From the NCBI RefSeq assembly GCF_028389875.1, contig NW_026907680.1:1302001-1366000 (forward strand): DNA of 64,000 nucleotides, in the 5' to 3' direction. The DNA is from Rhea pennata (lineage: Eukaryota > Chordata > Aves > Rheiformes > Rheidae). The notes under the pieces were generated by a model that worked only from the letters and a program-made list of their open reading frames with translations, searched no databases and had not been told where the DNA came from. A program made the position numbers and the translations under genes. How positions within the stretch are numbered: position 1 is the first letter of the stretch; each line of letters opens with the position of its first letter. Positions 10,669 to 20,326 of this stretch are shown one piece after another.

Positions 10669-10712
10669 GATCACACCAGGCAGCCTCTGAATGTCTCCAG
10701 AGAAGGAAACTC
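10571..10712 (-). mobile_element. CR1 LINE 3' end fragment
   Basis: Reading the - strand gives the avian CR1 tail: a GACCCTGCTTGAGCAGG block, TTGGACGAGATGATCTC, CCTTCCAACC and a terminal ATTCTGTGAT. Only about 140 bp, strongly 5'-truncated as is usual for CR1. Confidence 0.85.
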
Positions 10713-12774
10713 GGAGGTTCTGCTTGCAGACTGCGGCTCACGCAGTACTTGAGGCCAGGGTTCCGAGAGCTGCAGCCCGCAGTGGGAGAAGAGGCCTTTG
10801 CTGTCTTTGGGCTCATTCCTCAGCTCTGTGCTTGCGTCCTATTTTCTGCCAGATTTTTCTGCTCTTGCACCTCTCATCCCTGAGGGGAAGACAAATGGAA
10901 CAAGCCTGCCCTTCAAAGGTAGGACTCTGAGAGACAAAAAGAGGTTGCTCTTGCAAACTAAGCAGCAAGCGGAGGGAGCCAGAGCTCCAGTGCTGGGAAA
11001 CACGAGGCATTAGACTGATCTCATCCGAAGCTGGCGTCCTTTGATGGCTTTGCTGTGGATGCCGAGGGAGTGAAGAGGCTTAGGCCAACAGCTTTGCAGA
11101 GCAGGAGCAGAGAGCACTGGCTCCAGTCACATGGTGTTTCAGCACAGGCTGCCTCAGCAGCAAGTAGGCACAGAACAGCAAAGAATGCAGTGATTGCCCC
11201 AACAGGGTCTTCTTCCAGCAGCCTGGGGCCTGGGAGCTTCCTCAGCCAGACGCAGGAGACACAAAGCCTTTGCCTGCTTGGTCCTTCCAGAAGCGCACCC
11301 CCACCTTGGGCTGAAAGCACACCGTCAACCTGTGGCAGGGCCAGATGCAGCTCCTTGCTTGGCTTCTCTCTTCCTCTTCAAAGCACTTCTGCTGGGCTTC
11401 TTCTCACCTCTGCAGGGCAAGGAGATTCGGCTTTCAGCGACCTCTCTCTTGCCTCTCCTTCCTGACCAAGAGCTGTTAGCTCACAGCCTGCCCCGGTGCA
11501 TGCAAAGTTCAGATGTGGTCATTTTCTCCCCAACAGGCCTTACTCCTCCTGCAGCAAATACCCTCTGGCACTTTATTGCCCAGCCATTCCCTGTGCATTG
11601 ATCCTTCTGTAGCTCTTATTTGGGGAGCCTATAACATGGAGAGGAATGAGTGGTTCTGGTTTCGGTTTGTTTGAAAAGATTGATCCCTACCAGAAGCAAG
11701 CAAGGCAGAAAGACATCTTGGGCTGGCTTTTTCCTCCAGACCTTGTTTGTCACAGCAGAGAGTCAGCTGCCCGTATGGGAGCATGATTTGGATTGGAAAA
11801 GGGTGCGGGAACTCCTCATCACAAAGGCCTTAAGCCATACTGGGGAGCCAAAGTCCTCAGCGAAAGCCCACAATTTTCTCAGCCTGGTCTTCAAGTACGG
11901 CCTCAGAACGCAAGTGGGCCTCTTGGCATGCTGGGCTGCCACCTTCAGCAGGAGCTCTCCTGGAGGGGCTGAGTTCTTGCTTTTCTCTTTACTCATACAA
12001 TTTCAAGAAGAAAACAAGAACTCCCCTGCAGTGTCCCCTGCCACACTGAGATAACTGTGACTCCTAAGGGCACCATTTGCACAAGCACATGGGAAGAGTC
12101 AGCTTGCCTGCTGTCAGAGAAGGAAAGCTCCTCAGATCCACTGGAGATATGGGCCTTCCACTCGTGTATGCAGTGTGCTTCCCAGGCTCTGACAAAGGAA
12201 AGGTATGGGCGGGGGAGGAGGGCAAACTGGTTCCTCTGCAGTCCCTGCTTTGTGACAGGACCTATTTCAAAGCACAGAGATCATCAGAGAGGTCCTTTTT
12301 GCTCCAGGATCTTTTCCTCACCCAGCACTGTGATTTGTTTCTCTACAGCTTTTAACACTTGCTGGCGTGTCCACAAACCTATTGCCTAACACTAGCATTT
12401 TTGAATGTCATCCCGTGCTGACTGGGAGCAATGTCATTTATTGGCTTCTGAGACTTTATCTGATTGTGCTCGATGCAGGAAGACACTGAGGGTCTTCTTG
12501 GTTGGTTTACATAGTCCTGTAGAGGAGTTTCCCTGGAAAAAAAGGAAGTTTCGACAGGGCAAGTGGTACCCGTGTGTGTGTTTGTGTATGCATATACATC
12601 TCCATCGAGAAGGCTCAGCAGAAAGCGGCTAAAAGATTTGTCCTCCATAAAACTGCCTTTCTGAGCTGTGAAGGAAGATGGGACACTTGGAGACAGAGAG
12701 ACCTGCAGGGGTCCAGGTTGGCCAATGGTGTAAGTAGATATGGTCGGTGGGTTTTCTGAAAATGTGTGGGGCAT

Positions 12775-13082
12775 ATCACAGAATTACAGAGTGGGTAAGG
12801 TTGGAAGGGACCTCAGGGGATCATCTAGTCCAACCTCCCTGCTCAGGCAGGGTCACCTAGACCATGTTAGACAGGGTTGCATCCGGGCAGGGTTTGAATC
12901 TCTCCAGAGAAGGAGACTCCACAATGTTTCTGGGAAACCTCTCCCAGTGCTCGGTCACTCTCACAGGAAAGAAATTCCTCCTCATATTGAGGCGGAGCTT
13001 CTGCTGGTTCAGTTTGTGCCCGTTGCCTCTTGTCCTGTTGCATGGCACTAGTGAAAAGAGTTCGGCCCCATCCCTTTGATGG
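12775..13082 (-). mobile_element. CR1 LINE 3' end, insertion in module Y
   Basis: On the - strand this reads as the CR1 3' region: ACTCTTTTCACTAGTGCC, GAGGAGGAATTTCTTTCC, ACCGAGCACTGGGAGAGG, then TTGGACTAGATGATC and the ATTCTGTAAT end. The empty site is at about 44250 in module Y copy 2, where GCATATC runs directly into CAGTGG. The filled copies carry ATATC on both sides. Confidence 0.9.
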
Positions 13083-13315
13083 GGATATCCAGTGGAATTT
13101 CCTTCACTCTCTTTCAAGAGCCCGTTGAGTGATAATCAAACACAAAAAATCAAATGTCTTCATCTGTGTGGGCCCCTTTCATTTTGAGTTCCTCTGAGGG
13201 CTTTACATCTCTCTACATTTTTGCACCGTCCAATCCCATGTACTATTTATTTCCACAAACACTTTGGGCTACGTGTTCTGGAATACTAACTGGATTTTTT
13301 TTCCCCCTCTCCCAG

Positions 13316-13636
13316 GTGCAGGTGAAGCTGGAAGTACATGTGTTGGCCTCCACACATCTATTGAAGGATCTTCAGCAAATGCCACTTTCTAGGGTAATAC
13401 AGAGGCATTGTGATATTCTGAGCAGAAAGGATGTGACTGGAACAAAACACTACGCAAAGCTGGTGAAAAATATTTGCTTTACGCAGCACGGTAATGGTTT
13501 CCCACTAAATGGCCTGGCTGTGAGAAATCCTTGCTGCAGGCTGAACCTAAACTCCAAGGGGTTTCAAAAGTTGCTAGGCACACTGCAGTTCCCCCTAACA
13601 AGCCTGCAGGGATACGGAGCTTGTCTGGCACCGTAA
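13316..13636 (+). CDS. Possible terminal exon of module Y, copy 1
   Basis: Open for 106 codons plus stop after a very strong acceptor (TTTTTTTTCCCCCTCTCCCAG). It starts VQVKLEVHVLASTHLLKDLQQ and ends GYGACLAP. The same exon is open to the same stop in the two other copies (44469-44807 and 57955-58275), and their only length difference is 18 bp. A GTAATGG donor at 13491 would give a 175-bp internal exon instead. The first half could be helical. No family is recognised and upstream exons are not resolved. Confidence 0.4.
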   Translation: MQVKLEVHVLASTHLLKDLQQMPLSRVIQRHCDILSRKDVTGTKHYAKLVKNICFTQHGNGFPLNGLAVRNPCCRLNLNSKGFQKLLGTLQFPLTSLQGYGACLAP

Positions 13637-14188
13637 AGTCCATATCCCTTCTTGTGCGAGTAACCAACTGGCTAACCTTTCTTCTGCAGCTTGATGGAGC
13701 TGCCTAAGTATTTTGTATGGAAGCACATGTGTGGTCTTGCTCAAGTCAGGTGCTGCCTTTTAGCCACAGCAGTCCCTCTGCTCCCTTCCATTCTCTTCCA
13801 GCTACAGGCATGTAGCGTTTTCAGCGTTCTCTTAGCACTGAGCACATTGCTCCTGGATCTGTTCTGTGTCCCCTACTTCAGTCCTCCTGCAGTGGAAAAC
13901 CCTCCAGTGCAGCCCAGCATGGCCACTGGCAGGCACAAGGCTTTGATGCTGAGTGTGAGGGCACTTGTGCCTTGCTCCCGGGAGCCTCTCAGCAGGAAAA
14001 TGGTGTCAGTGCTGACAGGGAGGTGATTCCAGCCCCACCCACCTGGAAGCCAGGAGGAGGAACCTTGCTGCTGCTTCTGCTAGTGAGCTCACTTGCGCCT
14101 CAAGACCTGAGAGGCCACCAGTGGCCACAAGGCTGCTGTTAGTGCCTGGGAGGGAGCAACCAGCCTGAGGAAGCAGCAGGGGTGTTGG

Positions 14189-14741
14189 TGTTAGAGAAAT
14201 ACTGTGGGGAAAACCTTGCAAATAGTTAACAAGACTCAAGGACACGGGGGAGAGAAAAACAGTACTGCAAAGGATAACCAGCTCCGGCTAAATGACCTTC
14301 ATGAAACCACAGCGCTGTAAAGATTGCGAGGAGTAAGTAAGACAAAAACAGCAGAATAACCCAGAAGTGACCTGAGGTTCATTAAGGCTTATTAACATAT
14401 TGAACTTCACACTCCTAAATGAATAATGAGATGGAAATGACATGATAATGATGTTACCGCCTCTTCTTCGCTTCCTGTGCTAATTAACAAGAATGTGAAA
14501 GCACAAGCGCAGAGCGATTACCTGAGGTAATGAAACTGTAACCAACAGGAAAACTTGCATGAAGTACTCTCTGAACAGCGTGTATAAACGAAGAACGAGA
14601 AGGGGAGAAAGTGTGCTAGCTCTGTGGATTTACCAGCTAGCCCCCATCTCTGCGCAGAAATGAAATCAACAAACACCTCGACCCTGTGTGTCTATTGGTT
14701 GCTTGCACACCGGGTAACAGAACCCAGATTTTGGGACAACA
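14189..14741 (+). repeat. 5' LTR of the ERV
   Basis: Begins TGTTAGAGAAATA immediately after module Y sequence and ends in CA, three bases before the primer-binding site. A TATAAA at 14583-14588 fits a U3 promoter. The start is supported by the same TTAGAGAAATA recurring after the polypurine tract at 20316-20326. Confidence 0.75.
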
Positions 14742-14744
14742 GTT

Positions 14745-14762
14745 TGGCGACCCAGGTGGGAC
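14745..14762 (+). other. ERV primer-binding site
   Basis: An 18-base segment starting TGGCGACCC lies just after the LTR, as expected for pairing with a tRNA 3' CCA end. I could not assign the tRNA with confidence. Confidence 0.6.
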
Positions 14763-15131
14763 TTGCCAGAAGGCCTTGCCCAGATCATCTTGCCGTTCCC
14801 GACAGCAGACTGGATCGGATCGAGCTCCAGGATGCACTGACCTGTTGATCGGGGAGTCCTCTGACCTCCCACCGAATTCGGGACGACAAGAGGCTCAAAG
14901 GTGCAACGCCGACCAGAGATATTTGTGCCAGGGCGAAAGGGGGGTGAATCTTTGGATTGGTGAGTATCAAATTTACTTACTTCCGCGGAAGACTATGTTG
15001 AATTATGTCACACATAGACACTCGGCAAAGGTTGCCTTAAATTGACCAGAGGGGTCAGAGCAGAGTGCGCACAAAGGTACGGGAAAAAAGGTATTTCTAG
15101 GTAATAAGGTTGGTATTTCTAGGTAATTAAC

Positions 15132-15311
15132 ATGGGATCAAGCCAATCCATGATTCCTCCCTGTAGCCCTTTGGGTTGTATTTTGAAACACTGGAATATT
15201 TTTGGAGGAGATCGGATGACAAAAAAAAAAAGAATGAAAAGATGTTGTAATCAATGGTGGCCAATGTATAAGCTGGAATGTGATGAGAAATGGCCAAAAA
15301 ATGAACTATAA
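15132..15311 (+). pseudogene. gag: ERV gag N-terminal fragment (matrix start)
   Basis: A frame of 59 codons opens with Met-Gly (MGSSQS), the usual N-myristoylation start of retroviral matrix, and ends at TAA 15309-15311. The downstream gag continues in another frame, and the shift lies near the A-run at about 15296-15301. An 11-A run at 15222-15232 is another likely site of length change. Confidence 0.65.
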
Positions 15312-16221
15312 CACTATATTGCAGTTACTGCTGTTTTGTTGCTGGAAGGGGAAGTGGGATGAGATACCCTATGTGGAGGCTTTTGTGTCACTATATAGGG
15401 AAGCAGAAATGCAGAGGGATTGTGAACTTATAAGTAAGGAGGAATCTGTAATGGTTGCAGTAGGAAAGAAGGAAGAGAGCGGGTATTGTGCTAACAGACA
15501 AATTCTGAATGGAGAGGAGCAGGAGGATGTACAACTACTGACAGTGCCCCCCTCTTGTGGAAACGATTCCACCGCAGTTGAAGCATCGGCCCCCCCGCTA
15601 GAAAGCCAAGAGTCCAGCCCTATTTCTGGCCAAACTAGGAGACGGAAACAACCTGTTCTACAGGCTCCTTTGAGACAAGCAGTGGGACCAGAAGGGCTGC
15701 CAGTATTTGTACATGTTCCTTTTACAGCCTCGGATTTACTAAACTGGAAGCAGTCTGTTGGATCATATAGGGAAAATCCTGAGAAGCTGCATCAGCTTTT
15801 GGAGACTATTATGATAACTCATAATCCGAACTGGGGAGATGTGCAGGCGCTGTTGAATGCTTTCCTGACGGGAGAAGAAAGGAGGCTGGTAGTTGCTAAG
15901 GCAAAAGAAGAGGGTGAGAGAAGGGACAGAAAGGGGGAACCTGAGGTCTATTTACGCACCAGAAAGGATCCAGAGTGGGATCCAAATAGGAGTGGGGGTA
16001 GGGAGCTATTGAGGCAGTATCAACAGCTAATCTTATACGGGTTTCGGTACAGAGTTCCGAAACCAAAGAACGCATCAAAACTGTATGAAGTAAAGCAAGG
16101 GCCTGAAGAAAATCCCTCGGCTTTTTATGAAAGATTATGCGAAAGAGCCAGAAAATGGACAGACCTGGATCCAAATGAGGAAGCAAATCAAAGGCTGTTT
16201 AATATGCTCTTCATTGGCTAG
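15280..16221 (+). pseudogene. gag: ERV gag, matrix/capsid region, ends at an in-frame stop
   Basis: An open frame of about 313 codons with a Pro-rich linker, then capsid-like sequence including a major-homology-type segment (about 16070-16200, KQGPEENPSAFYERL). A TAG at 16219-16221 interrupts it. The same frame continues beyond with recognisable gag until a second TAG at 16312-16314, so the first stop is internal rather than the natural end. Confidence 0.8.
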
Positions 16222-16389
16222 TCAGCTCAGGATATTAGAAAGAAGCTGCAGAAGGTAGATGGAGCTGGGGGAATGTCTATTCCACAGCTGATAGAAATAG
16301 CGTATAAGGTATAGAATAATCGAGATGAAAAGAGAACAAGAGAAATCGAATGAAACTGCAGGCTTCTCTCCTGGCAGCTGTCCAGAGGA

Positions 16390-16626
16390 ATGAATTCCAA
16401 GGCAGGGGCAGGGGAAGCAGGAGAGGTAACAGAGGAGGAAGAGGTGGAAGGGGAGGGAGTCCAGGAGGAGGCCTCCCTAGACCCGCTTTGGGTCCAAATC
16501 AATGTGCAATTTTGTAGGCAGGAAGGGCACTGGAAAGATGAATGTCCAAATCGAAGAAGGATAACAAAGCTACAGAGCCCAGCAAACACCAACCTAATTA
16601 TGTTAGAGGAGTCACATATGGAATGA
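16390..16626 (+). pseudogene. gag: ERV nucleocapsid region with broken zinc knuckle
   Basis: Gly/Glu-rich stretch followed by the second half of a CCHC knuckle (C-x4-H-x4-C in CRQEGHWKDEC, about 16512-16546). The first cysteine falls in another frame, which indicates a 1-bp change at about 16505-16512. Confidence 0.65.
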
Positions 16627-17466
16627 AGGGGACCGGGGGAGAAATATAGTATTTCCTCAGCTGATCCCCTGGTTCCAGTAAAGCTGGGGAAAGAAACTAT
16701 AGATTTTTTATTAGATAGTGGAGCCACTCATTCACTGATAACTATTTGTAAAGGACCCTTAAGTAAGACTGCTACCACCATTGTTGGGGCTACGGGAAGG
16801 AAAGCTTTGAGGCCATTTTTGCAACCAATGGAGTGCATGACTGGAGGTACTAAATTGACTCATGAATTTCTCTCTATGCCAGAGTGTCCCCTCCCTTTAT
16901 TAGGACGGGATTTACTATGCAAACTGAATGCGCAGGTGACCTTTTCTGAGAGTTCCGTGCAGCTCCACAGCCCTCCAGAATCGGCATGGAGAGCACAAAT
17001 CTGCCTTTTGATGGGATCGGCTCCAGACGATAACAGTGCAAGTATCCCTTCAAGTGTATTGGATGCGGTGATTCCCTTGGTTTGGGCCTCAACAAAGCCA
17101 GGCAAAGCAAAAAACGCGACTCCAGTCAAAATAGAGCTGCAACCAGGAGCGAAGCCAGTTAGGGTGCATCAGTACCCTATCAAGCTAGAAGCACGTAGAG
17201 GATTGGAACCCCTAATTAATGCCTTCTTGCAATATGGCTTGCTTAGAGAGTGTCAGTCTGAATTCAATACACCAATCCTGCCGGTAAGGAAACCGCACTC
17301 CCAAGAATATCGACTGGTCCAGGACCTGAGGGCAGTGAATCAAATAACAGAAGATATCCATCCAAGTGTGCCAAACCTATATACTCTTTTAGCCTCGGTG
17401 CCTGAGACTAACAATTGTTTTACAGTGCGAGATTTAAAAGATGCCTTTTTTTCTGTATTCCTATAG
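16627..17466 (+). pseudogene. pol: ERV protease and N-terminal reverse transcriptase
   Basis: Open from after TGA 16624-16626 to TAG 17464-17466. The aspartic-protease active site (LLDSGATHS) is at about 16711-16737 and the flap/dimer region (PLLGRDLL) at about 16891-16920. The RT fingers start with the priming-type motif near QYPIKLEA, followed by YRLVQDLR and the DLKDAFF region. The frame breaks at the T-run near 17445, just after the first catalytic Asp. Confidence 0.85.
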
Positions 17467-18278
17467 AAGAACAAAGCCAGACAATTTTCACCTTTGAATG
17501 GGAAAGTCCCACTACAAGGAGGAAGGAGCAGTTATGCTGGACGGTTCTTCCTCTAGGATTCAAGGACAGCCCTACCGTGTTTGGTGAGATCTTGGCCAAA
17601 GAACTAGCCCAATGGCAGGAAGGTAACAAAAATGTCACTCTTTTACAGTATGTGGATGACATTTTGAGTGGAGCGGATTCAGAGCAAATATGTTTAGAGG
17701 CGACAGTGAGTCTGTTCAATTTTTTGGGACTTGCCGGGTATCGTGTTTCAAAGAAAAAGGCTCAGATTGCGAAGAAGGAAGTCCAATATCTTGGATTTAA
17801 AATATCAAAAGGAGACCGTGCACTAGGAGCGGAAAGAAAAGAGGCTATATGCCGAATTGCAGGACCCCGCACAAAAAGACAGCTGAGGGGATTCTTGGGA
17901 ATGGCAGGATTTTGCCGTATATGGATCCCTAATTTTGTGCTGATAACTAAACCTTTATATGCAGCCCTAAAGGGTCCGGAGGAATGGTTAGAGCGGACCC
18001 CAGAATGCCGTGCTAGTTTCGATGAAATAAAAAAGAAATTGACGGAAGCTCCAGCACTGGGACTCCCAGATATGGCTAAACCCTTTCAATTGTATGTGCA
18101 TGAGCGGCAGCAGGTGGCCTCGGGAGTAATGACCCAAATGCTTGGGAGCCGGAAAAGACCGGTGGCATATCTTTCTAAACAATTAGACAAAGTAAGTAAA
18201 GGATGGCCGGCCTGCCTCCGGGCTATAGCAGCCACCGTCTTTATTAATACAAGAGGCCCGCACATTGACTGTGGGTAG
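17415..18278 (+). pseudogene. pol: ERV reverse transcriptase palm/thumb/connection
   Basis: Frame +1 relative to the previous fragment. It contains LPLGFKDSP, the catalytic YVDDIL (about 17649-17666), YLGF and the thumb/connection (LRGFLGMAGFCR). It ends with GPHIDCG and a TAG. Most of the sequence that should tether RT to RNase H is missing. Confidence 0.88.
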
Positions 18279-18774
18279 CAGCTTTGTACAGAATGGAGAG
18301 AGAAAGGCTGGATATGCAGTAGTGACTCAGTGGAAAGAAGTAGAAGCTAAACCATTGCCACAAAACACCTCAGCAAGAAAGGCTGAAATCATTGCCCTTT
18401 TACGAGCCCTTGAAATCGGAAAGGGCCAAAGAGTAAATATAGATACTGACTCAAAGTATGCTTTTGGGGTAGTTCACACTCATGGAGCGATTTGGAAAGA
18501 ACGAGGGCTCTTAAATTCTCAAGGAAGTAATATCAAGTATGGACAAGAGATATTAAGATTGTTCAAAGCAATAATGGAACCCAAAGAAGTAGCTATAATG
18601 CATTGCAAAGCCCACCAGAAGGGAAATAGTGAAGTGACACAAGGAAACAGGAGAGCAGATATGGCAGCCAAAAAGGCAGCACTAGCAGGACAGGTGATTG
18701 GGGCTTTATTACCCAGTAGAAAAATACAGGTGAGACGTCCTGAATATTCAGACAAAGAAAATCAGTTGGCATAA
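18265..18774 (+). pseudogene. pol: ERV RNase H
   Basis: Starts at the first RNase H strand (VGSSFVQNGERKAGYAVV), with the catalytic Glu in ARKAEI, Asp in DTDSKYAF and late Asp in NRRADMAA. The first Asp, expected just before GSS, is lost to the upstream deletion. The overlap with the preceding fragment lies in another frame. Confidence 0.85.
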
Positions 18775-18931
18775 AGGCTAGAATGTACAAAAAATGCTAA
18801 AGGGTGGTGAGTCACCCCAAATGGACAAGTTTTAACTACAGCCAAAATGATGGAAGTGCTCCTCAAGAGACTGCATGAAGAAACTCACATGGGAGCAGAT
18901 GCTATGATAAGCAGCGTAAAAAAGATATGCT

Positions 18932-19867
18932 GTGGGATCAAAGATGCTATCAAATGCTGACCTTATTGTAAGGAGATGCCCCACCTGTTGTGCAACTAAC
19001 CCCAAAATTCAGAAGAAACCACCTATGGGAGAACTAAGAAGAGGATTAACCCCAGGGGAACACTGGCAGATCGATTTCTCTCAATTGCCTAAATGTGGTC
19101 GGTTTAAAGATTTACTTGTTTTGGTAGATACATTTTCTGGCTGGCCAGAAGCCTTCCCATGCTCCACCAATCGTGCAAAAGAGGTAATTAAGATTTTACT
19201 AAAAGAGATAGTTCCTCGATTTGTGATTCCTGAAGGTATATCCTCAGATAATGGACCTCATTTTATTTCAGAGGTGGTTCAAGGAACATCCAGATTTTTA
19301 CAGATGAAATGGGAATTACACACTCCATGCAGACTCCAGTCTAGCGGTAAGGTAGAAAGAATGAACCAAACACTTAAAAGACATATTTCAAGACTGTGTC
19401 AGGAAACCCATCTTAAATGGGTAGATGTATTACCAATGGCCTTGATGAGAATAAGAATAACCCCAAGAATAAAAAAGGGAGTAAGCCCTTTTGAAACACT
19501 TTATGGGAAACCTTACCCAATTAATGAAATAGGGGGACGAAGTGATCAAATGCATGTAAGAGGGGAAGAAATGTTGAGAGAGTATTTATTGTCTTTGTCT
19601 CGGGTACTAACATCTTTACATAGGTACCTTAATCAACGTACCCCCCTTCCATTGGACTCCCCTGTGCATGACTTCAAGCCTGGGCATCTAGTTTATATTC
19701 GGACATGGAAAGAAGAACCACTAAGAGAAAAGTGGAAAGGACCTTACCTGGTGCTTCTGACAACTCCTACTGCAGTAAAGGTGGAGGGAATAAGTTCCTG
19801 GACCCACTATTCCCGAATACAGAAGGCACCTTTGAATGACTCGTGGACTGCCACACCCACAAGATAG
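18932..19867 (+). pseudogene. pol: ERV integrase
   Basis: Open for about 311 codons. The CPTC half of the zinc-binding HHCC is present; its HH half lies upstream (about 18868-18890), in sequence interrupted by TGA 18957-18959. The core keeps Asp in HWQIDFS, Asp in SSDNGPHF and Glu in SSGKVERM with D-x35-E spacing. The C terminus has the KWKGPY motif. A catalytically complete core is unusual given the breaks elsewhere. Confidence 0.88.
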
Positions 19868-20300
19868 CTCTCAAGAGAAGAACACAGAAGTTACAAAAGT
19901 GATGAACTGCACTTGGAAAATTGAACTCTTTTATATGGAAATAGAGTGCTCTTAAGTGTTATTAGGTGTTATTTTGCATTCTGATAGTATTGTTAATTAT
20001 AGATAGAGCTGATTTACAAGAATATTGATTTGTTTAATTTAATTTGTTTGCTATAGAGTTAAGATGGAAAATGAGGACATTGTTAACTTTGTTATGCACG
20101 CTCATTGGTAGAGCTAACCTGATTTTGTAGCTTATACGGGCCTTCAGAAAAAGTGACTCAGATTACTGCTTGCTTCTCTATCCCCAGATCTCCTGGATTA
20201 CCCATGCCATGGGAAATACTTAGAATTAACTTAACATTCATGTAAGAATAATTGAAGTTGTTTAAATGAGACTTGCTAGATAAGTGATATTAACAAGTCT
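19868..20300 (+). other. ERV post-pol region without env
   Basis: About 430 bp of AT-rich sequence between the integrase stop and the polypurine tract. No open frame and no envelope motifs are seen. env was deleted or never present in this element. Confidence 0.6.
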
Positions 20301-20301
20301 C

Positions 20302-20326
20302 AGAGGGGGGAATTCTTAGAGAAATA
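20302..20326 (+). other. ERV polypurine tract and stub of 3' LTR
   Basis: AGAGGGGGGAA is followed by TTAGAGAAATA, which matches the first bases of the 5' LTR. After this the sequence diverges (a C-run), so all but the edge of the 3' LTR is missing. Confidence 0.65.

Larger units (their letters stand above)
10700..14188 (+). repeat. Module Y, copy 1
   Basis: A segment of about 3.5 kb found again in the same orientation at about 40.75-46.3 kb (interrupted by a CR1 and two other inserts) and reversed at about 57.4-59.74 kb. It contains a possible terminal exon (13316-13636) and a CR1 insertion (12775-13082). An open frame at about 11650-12054 has the same length as its counterpart at 41359-41763 but many amino-acid changes. 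The module stops at 14188 because the provirus begins there; the sequence expected next (present at 46275 and, reversed, at 57405) is absent from this copy. Confidence 0.7.
14189..20326 (+). mobile_element. Degraded class I endogenous retrovirus (LTR-gag-pol, no env)
   Basis: Sense-oriented provirus: 5' LTR, PBS, leader, gag, protease, reverse transcriptase, RNase H, integrase, polypurine tract and about 11 bp of 3' LTR. It is gammaretrovirus-like because the integrase carries a GPY-type C-terminal motif and gag has a CCHC zinc knuckle, although that knuckle is broken. It is defective: a frameshift in N-terminal gag, two in-frame stops in gag, a shift in the zinc knuckle, a shift in RT at a T-run, a deletion between RT and RNase H, a stop before integrase, no env and a truncated 3' LTR. 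Module Y does not resume on its right side, so this is also a rearrangement breakpoint. Confidence 0.9.

Noticed and set aside
19868..20300. Search for an env gene
   Set aside because: No open frame and no envelope motif. The provirus lacks env.
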